A stretch of DNA of 41,747 nt from Solirubrobacterales bacterium (GTDB lineage Bacteria > Actinomycetota > Thermoleophilia > Solirubrobacterales > 70-9). Positions 1-7,695 of the stretch are shown here, piece after piece. The notes under the pieces were generated by a model, which was not told the DNA's origin, made no database searches, and saw nothing but the letters and a program-made list of their open reading frames with translations. The stretch lies in contig JAOPZF010000230.1 in NCBI GenBank assembly GCA_025964255.1, positions 1 to 41,747 of the forward strand. The letters are read 5' to 3'. The position numbers and the translations under genes are program-made. The number at the start of each line of letters is the position of its first letter. Within the stretch, counting starts at the first letter, position 1.

Positions 1-359
1 GGGAGGAGCGCGAGGATCCGCTTGGCCAGGCCGACCGCCTCAGCGGCGTTTTGGTCAAGGTCCGGGAAGCTGTCGTCGTAATCGGCACGGTTTCGGAGTG
101 CGCGCAGCGATCTCCCAAGGTCCGCGACCAGCTTCCATTCCCTGTTCGTCCGCGCCGAAGCATGTTCGGCAGTTTCAAAGAGACCCCAAACCTGGGCGTG
201 CATGCGGTGCCTGTCGATCGGCGCGCCGTTGCTCTCCAACCAGGCCCGGCATACGTTGAGCGTGCCGTAGTAGGAACGACTGACGGCACTCCGTTTTGCA
301 GCCTCGAAACGCTCGACGACCAGCCTTTCGGCGATGACGACGTAGTCCAGCCAGTTCAC
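1..359 (-). CDS. HEPN-domain protein (partial, C-terminus beyond window)
   Basis: The reading frame runs off the left edge, so only about the first 119 residues are visible. An all-helical protein with the HEPN layout: an early helix containing SRSYYGTLNVCRAWLE (the usual S-R-x-Y-Y signature) and a later LRNRADYDD motif. HEPN proteins are often RNases paired with a nucleotidyltransferase or other antitoxin. Here the catalytic RX4-6H His appears to be replaced by Tyr (RNRADY), so RNase activity is doubtful. The start is GTG at 357-359, overlapping the stop of the upstream partner by four bases (GTGA), which implies translational coupling. The partner is not a recognisable MNT nucleotidyltransferase. 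The family assignment is by eye; the function is inferred. Confidence 0.6.
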   Translation of the reverse strand, partial: MNWLDYVVIAERLVVERFEAAKRSAVSRSYYGTLNVCRAWLESNGAPIDRHRMHAQVWGLFETAEHASARTNREWKLVADLGRSLRALRNRADYDDSFPDLDQNAAEAVGLAKRILALL

Positions 360-730
360 AAGATGCCGATCGTGAGTTGCGGCCGAACCGGAGCCAAGAG
401 CTCGTGCTCGTCGCCGATGAGAGCTTTCAGCCGCTCGATTCTCTCGTCGAGATCCATGTCGGCGATGACCCGCAGATGAAATTGGTCGGGCGCATTCTCT
501 TCGTCCATCGGACTGAAGATCGTCCGTTCGATGCGGGCCTCGGGTCCGAAATGCTCGCGAATCTTTTCTTCGATCGCCGGGAGGCGTGAGTCAAGTTCCG
601 GATCGGTCGCGAGAAAAGCGGCGACGCGATCCGTGGCGGCCGATACGGAGGAAACTCCCGCCTCGGCCCGCGTCTCGTCTTCAGGCTTTCCCACATCGGA
701 GACGGTAGCGATGCCAGCCGTTGAGTTCAC
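356..730 (-). CDS. small partner protein of the HEPN gene
   Basis: A 124-residue acidic protein without signal peptide or membrane segment. The start chosen is the GTG at 728-730, because GCAGGAG lies seven bases upstream; an in-frame start at 799 would add 23 poorly structured residues and has no such site. Residues from about 45 on alternate helix and strand (IREHFGPEARIERTIF, then FHLRVIADMDLDERIERLKA) and end in LAPVRPQLTIGIL. This resembles the small alpha/beta proteins that commonly precede HEPN genes, in which a conserved 'FGP..' stretch is followed by a strand and a short helix. Its stop overlaps the HEPN start. It is probably an antitoxin-like or regulatory partner, but no precise family was identified. 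Confidence 0.65.
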   Translation of the reverse strand: MNSTAGIATVSDVGKPEDETRAEAGVSSVSAATDRVAAFLATDPELDSRLPAIEEKIREHFGPEARIERTIFSPMDEENAPDQFHLRVIADMDLDERIERLKALIGDEHELLAPVRPQLTIGIL

Positions 731-918
731 GTTAGAAACTCCTGCAAAAGTCGCATGAGAGAGAGGGATCACTGACTCACCTCTCTGCCATAAGGCCACG
801 TAACGAGGCGGATAGTAAAGAGACGGGGACGCATGCGCAACGTATTGTCTGCGAAAAATCCCCTATTAGCGGCATCACGCTGTGGATTGGCCAAACCCAC
901 TGAGGAAGCCTGCGGAGC
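731..918. promoter_or_regulatory. divergent intergenic region
   Basis: This 188-base AT-richer spacer separates the HEPN unit (minus) from the XRE gene (plus) and must hold both promoters. A purine-rich site, GAGGAAGCCTGCGGAG, precedes the ATG at 919. I could not fix -35/-10 boxes with confidence and see no clear palindromic operator. Confidence 0.4.
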
Positions 919-1188
919 ATGACCGTCTCCGACAGGTTCGGCGAGAACGTCCTGCGGATCAGGCAGGCGAGAAAGCTGACCCAGGAAACCTTGGCTGAAC
1001 GGGCACAAATTCACCGGACCCAGATCACTCTGGTCGAGACCGGGCGGCGGCAGCCGGGGATCGAGACGGTGGTGAGGCTCGCGGGGGCATTGGAAGTCTC
1101 GACCGAGAGTCTCTTCGAAGGGATCCGGTGGGATCCGCGGGCGGGGGAATTCGTCGTTGAGGACCCGCCGGAGCTGCCGCGGGTCTAG
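919..1188 (+). CDS. small XRE-family HTH regulator
   Basis: This 89-residue protein is almost entirely one Cro/C1-type helix-turn-helix. Residues about 8-66 carry FGENVLRIRQARKLTQETLA, then the recognition helix around HRTQITLVETGRRQPGIETV and a final helix VVRLAGALEVSTESLF. A short C-terminal tail follows (DPRAGEFVVEDPPELPRV). It is likely a DNA-binding repressor, and its divergent position makes the HEPN unit a candidate target. Its stop overlaps the convergent fabF stop by four bases. No effector domain is present. Confidence 0.85.
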   Translation: MTVSDRFGENVLRIRQARKLTQETLAERAQIHRTQITLVETGRRQPGIETVVRLAGALEVSTESLFEGIRWDPRAGEFVVEDPPELPRV

Positions 1189-2435
1189 TCGCGGCGGAAG
1201 GCTACGACGCAGTTCTGGCCGCCGAAGCCGAAGGCGTTGGCTATGGCGGTGGAGGTGTCGGCCTGGCGGGCGGTGAGGGCGATGTGGTCCAAGTCGCACT
1301 CGGGATCCGGGTTGGTGAGGTTGATCGTCGGCGGCAGGACGCCGTCGCGCATGCCGAGGAGGCAGATCATCGAGGCGAGGGCCCCGGCCGCGGCTATCAG
1401 GTGGCCGACCATCGACTTGGGTGAGGAAGCGGGGATGTGGTCGGTGGCGTCGCCGAGGGCCTTGCGGATCGCGTGGCTCTCGGAGGTGTCGTTGGCGCGC
1501 GTCGCGGTGCCGTGGGCGCAGATGTAGCCGAGCTCCTCGGGAGCGATGCCGCTGCGCTCGAGTGCGAGGCGGATCGCTCCTGCCGCGTAGTCGCCGCTCG
1601 GCTCCGGCGCGCTCATGTGGAAGGCGTCGCTGGTCAGGGCGCCGCCGGCGACCCGGCCGTATGACTTGGCGCCGCGGGCCGCGGCGTGCTCGGCCGACTC
1701 GATCACCATCACCACCGCTCCCTCGCCGAAGACGAAGCCGTCACGGTCGGAGTCGAACGGGCGGCTCGCCCCGGTCGGATCGTCGTTTCGCTCCGACAGC
1801 GGGCCCATGTTGGAGAGCCCGGCGAAGACCGCTTCATTGATGCCCGCGTCGGTCCCTCCGGCGATGACGACGTCGGCCTCGCCGCTGAGGATCAGTCGAC
1901 GCGCCTCGAGCAGCGAGTAGGTGCCGGTCGCGCAGGCCAGCGAGCTGGCCGTCACCGGGCCGTGGACGCCGAGGTCGATCGCGACCTCGCAGCTCGCCAT
2001 GTTGAGGATCGTCGAGGCGACGTAGAAGGGGCTGACCGCGCGCGGCCCGTCCTCGATCAGCGCCCGCACGTTGCGCTCGGTCTCCGGCGTCCCCGCCACG
2101 GCACTGCCGATCGCGACCCCGACGCGGTCTGACACTGCCTCGACGTCGAGGCCCGCGTCGGCGACAGCCTCACGCGCCGCGGCGATCGCCAGCTGCGAGA
2201 AGCGCGCCGTGCGGTGCGCCCGCTTGGCGCCGAGCGTCTCCACCGCGTCGAATCCGGCGACCTCGCCGGCGATCCGCGTCGCCAGGTGGGAGGCGTCGAA
2301 ATGCGTGATCGTTCCGATCCCGGATTGCCCGGCGACAAGCGCTTTCCAGGTCGACGGCGCGTCCAATCCGACCGGAGTGAGCGCGCCGAGCCCGGTGACG
2401 ACTGGGTCTCCTGCTGGGTTCACTGAGGACGGCAC
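1185..2435 (-). CDS. fabF: 3-oxoacyl-ACP synthase II (KAS II)
   Basis: A 416-residue condensing enzyme that extends acyl-ACP with malonyl-ACP in fatty-acid synthesis. The thiolase-fold catalytic triad is complete: Cys168 in SSLACATGT, His308 in CAHGTATRANDT and His345 in MVGHLIAAAG, with Lys340 just before it. The length is normal for FabF. The start is GTG at 2435; a second in-frame GTG four codons later is possible. The gene is transcribed away from the CHC-CoA-like operon, about 140 bases separating the starts, so shared control is plausible. A stand-alone KAS II beside a starter-unit pathway suggests a role in elongating cyclohexyl-primed chains, but priming would need a FabH-type enzyme, which is not present here. 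It could equally be a second housekeeping FabF. Confidence 0.9.
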   Translation of the reverse strand: MPSSVNPAGDPVVTGLGALTPVGLDAPSTWKALVAGQSGIGTITHFDASHLATRIAGEVAGFDAVETLGAKRAHRTARFSQLAIAAAREAVADAGLDVEAVSDRVGVAIGSAVAGTPETERNVRALIEDGPRAVSPFYVASTILNMASCEVAIDLGVHGPVTASSLACATGTYSLLEARRLILSGEADVVIAGGTDAGINEAVFAGLSNMGPLSERNDDPTGASRPFDSDRDGFVFGEGAVVMVIESAEHAAARGAKSYGRVAGGALTSDAFHMSAPEPSGDYAAGAIRLALERSGIAPEELGYICAHGTATRANDTSESHAIRKALGDATDHIPASSPKSMVGHLIAAAGALASMICLLGMRDGVLPPTINLTNPDPECDLDHIALTARQADTSTAIANAFGFGGQNCVVAFRRD

Positions 2436-2489
2436 CAGGCAATCATTCCCGAGGGATTATCGCGGTTCGTGCGGATCGGCATCCATGCG

Positions 2490-2531
2490 CCCCGCCTGAT
2501 CGGGGGACCGGACCCCGCCTGATCGGGGGAC
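2490..2531. repeat. two tandem 19-bp repeats, 23-bp period
   Basis: CCCCGCCTGATCGGGGGAC occurs at 2490-2508 and again, identical, at 2513-2531. Each copy can form a short CCCCG/CGGGG stem. The pair lies in the spacer between fabF and the CHC-CoA-like operon, about 45-85 bases upstream of the operon start. A two-turn spacing suits binding of a regulator to one helix face, but that is an inference. Confidence 0.7.
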
Positions 2532-2576
2532 GGCGGGCAACCTGGCGACCTGCACTCCATATACGTTGGTGTCTCT
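2532..2576 (+). promoter_or_regulatory. probable promoter of the CHC-CoA-like operon
   Basis: TATACG at 2560-2565 resembles a -10 box and lies 12 bases before the GTG at 2577. There is no convincing ribosome-binding site between them, so the transcript may be nearly leaderless. No clear -35 element was identified. Confidence 0.4.
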
Positions 2577-5500
2577 GTGCACCTTTATGTCCGGGAAACG
2601 GCGGGTCGCCTGCAGGGCGAGATCTCGGTCCCCGCGTCGAAGTACCACGCCCATCGGGCGCTGATGCTCGCGTCGCTGGCCGAGGGTGAGAGCCGCATCC
2701 GCGGCGGCGTCGCGGCGAAACACGTGCAGTCGACGATCGAGGTGCTGAACGGCCTCGGCACCGAGATCGAGCGGACGCCCGACGGCTTCGTCGTGCGCGG
2801 CAATGGCCTCCCCTACCGGCCGCTGCGCGACTCGGTCTCGGTCGGCTCCTCGGGCACGACGCTCTACTTCATGGTCGGGCTGGCCTCCCTGGCCGACGCG
2901 CCGGTCACGATCACCGGCCAGAAGTACTTCCAGCGCCGCCCGATCGGGCCGCTGCTGGAGGCGCTGCAGTCGACCGGGATCGAGCTCGAGTCGACCAACT
3001 CGACGCCGCCGATCACGGTCGCGCCGAAGCGCCCGCGCGGCGGCAAGGTTTCGATCGCCGGGACGCTCAGCCAGTGGATCTCGGGCCTGATCATGGTCGC
3101 CCCGTTCGCCACCGGCGCGACAACGATCGAAGTCGAGGGCACGCTGAACGAGCAGCCCTACGTCGAGCTGACCGTGAACATGATGCGGGACTTCGGCCTC
3201 GAGGTCGGCGTCGCAGACGACTGGCGCCGGTTCGAGATCGAGGGCAACCAGACCGCTCGCCCCGCCGACGTCACCCTGCCTCCCGACATCGGCTCGCTCG
3301 CCTTCGGCCTCGCCGCGACCTCGATCCACCCCTCCGACGTCTTCTTCCACGGCGTCCACGAGATCGACGGTGCCAGGGTCGACCACCCGGAGGCGCACTT
3401 CCTCGACGTCGCCGCCGCGATGGGGCTGCCGATGGAGCTCGACCGCGAGGCGGGTGGCGTCCGCGTCCGCCACGACGGGGTGCGCTTGCGCGGGGTCGAG
3501 ATCGACTGCCGGCCGATGCCCGACATGCTCCCGGTGCTCTCCACCATGGGCCAGTTCGCCGAGGGCGAGACCCGCTTCGTCAACGTCGCCCACGTGCGGC
3601 TGAAGGAGTCCGACCGCGTCGTCTCGATGCTGCAGCTGAACCGCATGGGTGGCGACGTCGAAGAGCAGGGCGACGAGCTGGTGGTGCGCGGGATCGACGG
3701 CGACCTCACCGGCTCCCCCCTCTCCAGCTTCAACGACCACCGCGTCCACATGGCGCTGACCGTCGCCGCCTCGCGGGCCCGCGGCGAGAGCTCGCTGACC
3801 TACCCCAACGCCTTCCGCATCTCCTATCCCGGCTTCCTCGACGACATGCGGGGGATCGGGCTCGACCTGGGGATTCAGGACGATCGCGAGCGGACCGCGG
3901 CAGGGGCCCCGGCGGGAGCGGGCGAGGCCGACTCGGGCCAACGGGCCGAGCAGTCGATCGCTGTCGACCAGGCGGCCGAGGTGCCGATCGTCGACTGGGT
4001 CGGGCGCTGGGTGGAGGAGCGGCCGGGCCAGGACGCGCTCGTCGACGTCCGCGCGAGCGGCACCCGGACCTGGACCTGGGAGGAACTCGACCGCGAGGCC
4101 GACAAAGCCGCGGCGGTACTGCTGGAGCTCGGGGTCGAGCCGGGCGAGACGGTCGCCTACCAGCTGCCGAACTGGGGCGAGTTCGTCATCCTGACGCTGG
4201 CCTGCATGAAGGTCGGGGCGATCTGCTGCGCCCTGATGCCGATCTTCCGCGAGCGCGAGATCGCCTTCGCGGTGCGCCGTGCGAAGGCGCGGGTGCTGGT
4301 CGTCGCCGACGAGTTCCGCGGGCGGAGGCACGCCGATGAGACGGCGACGATGCTGGTTTCTCAGGATGGCGCCGGGCCGCTCCCGGTCGAGCACGTGCTC
4401 GTCGTCGGCGCCGACGGCGCTCCCGTCCTGCCGAAAACCGAGGGCGCGCGCTGGCACGACTTCGCCGCGGCGCTCGCCGGCGCCGAGCCCGACCGGGCCG
4501 CGATCGAGGCGCGCAAACCGGCGCCGACGGCGCTGTCCCAGCTCTTCTTCACCTCCGGCTCGACCGGCGAGCCGAAAGGCGTGCTGCACCGCTACGACGC
4601 GCTCACCCGCGCGGCGATGATGGAGGTCGAGCACCTCGGCCTCGGCCGCGACGACACGGTCTTCATCCCCACCCCGCTCGCCCATCAGACCGGCCTGCTC
4701 TACGGGATGTGGCTGGCCTTCGCGCTCGGCTCGACCCAGGTGATCCAGGACGTCTGGGACGCCGGCGTCGCCGCCCGGGCGCTACGGGAGTGGGACGGCA
4801 CCTTCGTGCAGGCGGCGACGCCGTTCCTCGCCGACCTTGTCCGCGTGGTCGAGTCGGGCGAGGAGCAGGTGCCGCCGGCGCTGCGGATCTTCGTCGTCAC
4901 CGGCGCCGCGGTGCCGCGGGCGCTCGCCCAGCGCGCCACCACCGTCCTCTCGGCCGCCGTCTGCGGCGCCTGGGGCTCGACCGAGTCCTGCCTCGGCGCC
5001 CTCGCCGCGCCCGGCGACGACCCGGAGAAGGTCTGGGGCACCGACGGGCGGGCGCTCGCCGGCACGCGGATCCGGATCGTCGACGATGAGGACAACGTGC
5101 TCGGCCCCGGCGAGGAGGGCAACTACCAGGTGACCTCGCGCTGCCTCTTCGAGGAGTACCTCGACCGTCCCGACCTGACCGCGGCGGCGATGACGCCCGA
5201 CGGCTGGTACCGGACCGGCGACCTGGCGACGATCGACGCCGACGGCTTCCTCCGCCTCACGGGGCGGGTCAAGGACATCATCAACCGCGGTGGCGAGAAG
5301 GTGCCGGTCGCCGAGATCGAGCAGCTGCTCCACCAGCACGACGCGGTCGCCGAGGTGGCGATCGTGGCGATGCCCGACGAGCGGCTCGGCGAGCGCGCCT
5401 GCGCCTACGTCGTCCTCGATCCCGACTGGGCCGGCGAGTTCGGGCTCGCCGAGGTCCGCGCCCACCTCGACGCCGCCGAGGTGTCGAAGTTCTACTGGCC

Positions 5501-5633
5501 CGAGCGGGTCGAGACGATCGACGAGATGCCTCGCACGCCGAGTGGAAAGATCCAGAAGTTCGTCCTGCGCGACCGTGCCAAGGGGCTCCGTCCGGAGGAG
5601 CCGAAACCGACCTCCAAGGAGCCCGTCCGATGA
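2577..5633 (+). CDS. EPSP-synthase-like / acyl-CoA ligase fusion (PlmJK-type)
   Basis: One 1018-residue chain made of two enzymes. Residues 1-435 have the EPSP synthase (AroA) fold: SKYHAHRALM with Lys22 and Arg27, a Ser-Gln in TLSQW, Asp316, KE(S)DR with Glu344, and NDHR with Arg389. By eye against E. coli AroA, Ser23 is Tyr, Arg124 is Tyr and Lys411 is Ile, so ordinary enolpyruvyl transfer is unlikely. After a linker rich in Ala, Gly and Glu, residues about 460-1018 are an AMP-forming ligase: FTSGSTGEPKG near 658-668, YRTGD, GRVKDIINRGGEK and the catalytic Lys991 in PSGKIQK. The start is GTG; no in-frame ATG is near. The next gene overlaps by four bases. Fusion and operon order match PlmJK of the phoslactomycin CHC-CoA pathway (from memory), where shikimate is converted stepwise to cyclohexanecarboxyl-CoA. 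Confidence 0.85.
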   Translation: MHLYVRETAGRLQGEISVPASKYHAHRALMLASLAEGESRIRGGVAAKHVQSTIEVLNGLGTEIERTPDGFVVRGNGLPYRPLRDSVSVGSSGTTLYFMVGLASLADAPVTITGQKYFQRRPIGPLLEALQSTGIELESTNSTPPITVAPKRPRGGKVSIAGTLSQWISGLIMVAPFATGATTIEVEGTLNEQPYVELTVNMMRDFGLEVGVADDWRRFEIEGNQTARPADVTLPPDIGSLAFGLAATSIHPSDVFFHGVHEIDGARVDHPEAHFLDVAAAMGLPMELDREAGGVRVRHDGVRLRGVEIDCRPMPDMLPVLSTMGQFAEGETRFVNVAHVRLKESDRVVSMLQLNRMGGDVEEQGDELVVRGIDGDLTGSPLSSFNDHRVHMALTVAASRARGESSLTYPNAFRISYPGFLDDMRGIGLDLGIQDDRERTAAGAPAGAGEADSGQRAEQSIAVDQAAEVPIVDWVGRWVEERPGQDALVDVRASGTRTWTWEELDREADKAAAVLLELGVEPGETVAYQLPNWGEFVILTLACMKVGAICCALMPIFREREIAFAVRRAKARVLVVADEFRGRRHADETATMLVSQDGAGPLPVEHVLVVGADGAPVLPKTEGARWHDFAAALAGAEPDRAAIEARKPAPTALSQLFFTSGSTGEPKGVLHRYDALTRAAMMEVEHLGLGRDDTVFIPTPLAHQTGLLYGMWLAFALGSTQVIQDVWDAGVAARALREWDGTFVQAATPFLADLVRVVESGEEQVPPALRIFVVTGAAVPRALAQRATTVLSAAVCGAWGSTESCLGALAAPGDDPEKVWGTDGRALAGTRIRIVDDEDNVLGPGEEGNYQVTSRCLFEEYLDRPDLTAAAMTPDGWYRTGDLATIDADGFLRLTGRVKDIINRGGEKVPVAEIEQLLHQHDAVAEVAIVAMPDERLGERACAYVVLDPDWAGEFGLAEVRAHLDAAEVSKFYWPERVETIDEMPRTPSGKIQKFVLRDRAKGLRPEEPKPTSKEPVR

Positions 5634-6832
5634 CCCCGCAAGCCGCGATCCCCATGCCCGAGACCTTCGACGATTCGGGCTTCGAGGAGCTGAAGGCGGA
5701 GATCGCCGCCTACGTCGCCACCGAGGGCGAGGAGTGGACGCGGCGGATCGAGGCCGAGCGGGCGGTGCCGCCGGAGCTGCGGGTCGAGCTGAAGGAGCGC
5801 GGCTACCTGAGCCTCGCCGGGCCGGCCGAGTACGGCGGCCGCGGGATCCCCTTCTCGCGCTACCTCGAGCTGCTCGAGCTCTTCGCGATGTCGCACGCCT
5901 CCCTGCGGATGATCGTCCACGTCGCCAACGGGGTGTGGCGCTCGGTCGACCAGTTCGCGACCGAGGAGCAGCGGCGCGACTACGTGATGCCGGCGGTGAC
6001 CGGCGACATGACCGTCGCCTTCACGCTGACCGAGCCGACCGCGGGGACCGGCGCCGACCTGCGCTGCGAGGTCGAGCGCGAGGGCGACACCTACTACCTC
6101 TCCGGCGAGAAGCACCTGATCACCTTCGGCGTCAGCTGCGACCGCTGGCTCCTCTTCGCGCGGGCGGCGGGGACGAAAGGCGCCGAGGGAACGATCGCGC
6201 TGCTGGTCGACCGCGACACGCCGAACGTGCGCTGCGAGGACATGGGCGAATCGATGGGCTGCCGCGGGACCGACCACGCGCACCTGGTCTTCGATCGCGC
6301 CCCGGTGCCGGTGTCCGACACGCTCGGCGAGGAGGGCGCCGGCCTGCAGGTCGCCTTCGGCGGCTTCCTGACGCCGAGCCGGATCGCGGTCGCGATGACC
6401 TGCGTCGGGCTGGCGCGCCGGGCGCAGGAGCTGGCCGCCGAGCACGCCGCCAAGCGCGTCACCTTCGGCAAACCGCTGTCGCAGCGCCAAGCGATCTCGT
6501 TCGCGCTGGCCGAGAACGCCGCCGACATCGAAGCCTCGCGCCAGCTGGTGCTGCACGCGGCGCGGCGCTGGGAGGCGGGCGAGCCCGACGCGGCGGTGCT
6601 GTCGTCGATGGCGAAGCTGGTCGCGGTCGACATGCTCGGCCGGGTCACCGACAAGGCGCTGCAGGCGCACGGCGGGATCGGCTTCTGGGCCTCCTCGGAC
6701 ATCGAGCGGGTGTACCGCGACGCGCGCGCCCAGCGCTTCGAGGAGGGCACCAACGAGATCCAGAAGACGATCATCGCCCGCGAGGTCTTCGCCCCGGTCC
6801 ACGCGTCGATCGCCGAGCGGGAAGTCGGCTGA
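5630..6832 (+). CDS. acyl-CoA dehydrogenase (AnsL/PlmL-like)
   Basis: A 400-residue FAD acyl-CoA dehydrogenase. Family marks are FTLTEPTAGTGADLR in the beta-domain entry, YYLSGEKHLITFG, and near the C-terminus EEGTNEIQKTIIAREVF, which holds the usual catalytic Glu. The length is typical. Acting on a CoA ester made by the upstream ligase, it would introduce or isomerise a double bond in the cyclohexane/cyclohexene ring. Dehydrogenases of this family sit in the same position in the ansatrienin and phoslactomycin CHC-CoA clusters. It overlaps the upstream gene by ATGA and shares one base with the next start (TGATG), so the operon is translationally coupled. A role in general beta-oxidation cannot be excluded from sequence alone. 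Confidence 0.88.
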   Translation: MTPQAAIPMPETFDDSGFEELKAEIAAYVATEGEEWTRRIEAERAVPPELRVELKERGYLSLAGPAEYGGRGIPFSRYLELLELFAMSHASLRMIVHVANGVWRSVDQFATEEQRRDYVMPAVTGDMTVAFTLTEPTAGTGADLRCEVEREGDTYYLSGEKHLITFGVSCDRWLLFARAAGTKGAEGTIALLVDRDTPNVRCEDMGESMGCRGTDHAHLVFDRAPVPVSDTLGEEGAGLQVAFGGFLTPSRIAVAMTCVGLARRAQELAAEHAAKRVTFGKPLSQRQAISFALAENAADIEASRQLVLHAARRWEAGEPDAAVLSSMAKLVAVDMLGRVTDKALQAHGGIGFWASSDIERVYRDARAQRFEEGTNEIQKTIIAREVFAPVHASIAEREVG

Positions 6833-7695
6833 TGGCGGCTTCGGGGGGCGGTGAGCCCGCCGTGGGTGGGTTCGCCGAGGGCAAGGTCGCCCTCATCACC
6901 GGCAGCTCGCGCGGGATCGGGCGCACGCTGGCGCTGTCCCTCGCCGACAAGGGCGGCTCGGTGGTCGTCAACTACAAGGTGAACGAGGACCTGGCGAAGG
7001 AGGTCGTCGCCGGGGTCGAGGAGCGCGGCGGGCGGGCGATCGCGGTCCAGGCGGACATGGAGTCGCCGGAGGACATCGACCGCCTCTTCGATGCCGCGGG
7101 CGAGGAGTTCGGCCGGCTCGATTACTTCGTCGACAACGCAGCGGCGGCGGCCTTCAAGCTGATCAAGGACCTGAAGCTGCACCACCTCGACCGCTCCTAC
7201 GCGATGAACATCCGCAGCTTCGTGCTCGGGGCGCAGCGCGCGGTCGAGCTGATGACCGACGGCGGGCGGATCGTCACGCTCTCCTCGTACGGGTCGATCC
7301 GCGCCTACCCGACCTACGCCAGCCTCGGCGCGGCGAAGGCGGCGCTGGAGGCCTACGTCCGCTACATGGCGGTCGAGTTCGCGCCGGCCGGGATCAACGT
7401 CAACGCGGTCAACGGCGGCATCATCGAGAGCGACTCGAGCGCCTACTTCTACGGCGTCGGAGGGATGCCCGGTCTTGACGTCGTCCTGCCGAAGATCCCG
7501 AAAGGGCGCATGGGGACGGTGAAGGAGGTCGCCGACACGGTCGAGTTCCTGCTCGAACCGCGCTCCGAGTACATCACCGGACAGTCGCTGGTGGTCGACG
7601 GTGGGCTGACGATCGTCTCGCCGCCCTTCTTCGACGACGCGGGCCCGGAGCTGCGACTGCCGGGACGGGACGCGGCCGCCGCGTCCGATGCCTGA
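6832..7695 (+). CDS. chcA: ChcA-like 1-cyclohexenylcarbonyl-CoA reductase (SDR)
   Basis: A 287-residue short-chain dehydrogenase/reductase with NAD(P)-binding TGSSRGIG (23-30), DNAA around 101-104 and Ser151/152. The catalytic pair is Tyr162 and Lys169, separated by six residues (YASLGAAK). That Y-X6-K spacing is typical of enoyl-thioester reductases such as FabI/FabL and not of ketoreductases (Y-X3-K), so it should reduce a C=C bond conjugated to a thioester. ChcA of the CHC-CoA pathway does this at several steps. The ATG at 6832 shares its first base with the upstream stop. The chain carries a short C-terminal extension after the glycine-rich VVDGGLTIVS. Enoyl-ACP reductase is the alternative; context favours ChcA. 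Confidence 0.82.
   Translation: MAASGGGEPAVGGFAEGKVALITGSSRGIGRTLALSLADKGGSVVVNYKVNEDLAKEVVAGVEERGGRAIAVQADMESPEDIDRLFDAAGEEFGRLDYFVDNAAAAAFKLIKDLKLHHLDRSYAMNIRSFVLGAQRAVELMTDGGRIVTLSSYGSIRAYPTYASLGAAKAALEAYVRYMAVEFAPAGINVNAVNGGIIESDSSAYFYGVGGMPGLDVVLPKIPKGRMGTVKEVADTVEFLLEPRSEYITGQSLVVDGGLTIVSPPFFDDAGPELRLPGRDAAAASDA

Noticed and set aside
51-479. A 142-codon plus-strand frame at the left end
   Set aside because: It is antisense to the HEPN gene, which shows a recognisable domain and coupling to its neighbour.
2457-4685. A 742-codon open frame on the minus strand across the EPSP-synthase-like/ligase gene
   Set aside because: It is antisense to a well-conserved coding sequence, rich in Arg/Asp/Gly without domains; such long antisense frames are expected at this GC content.
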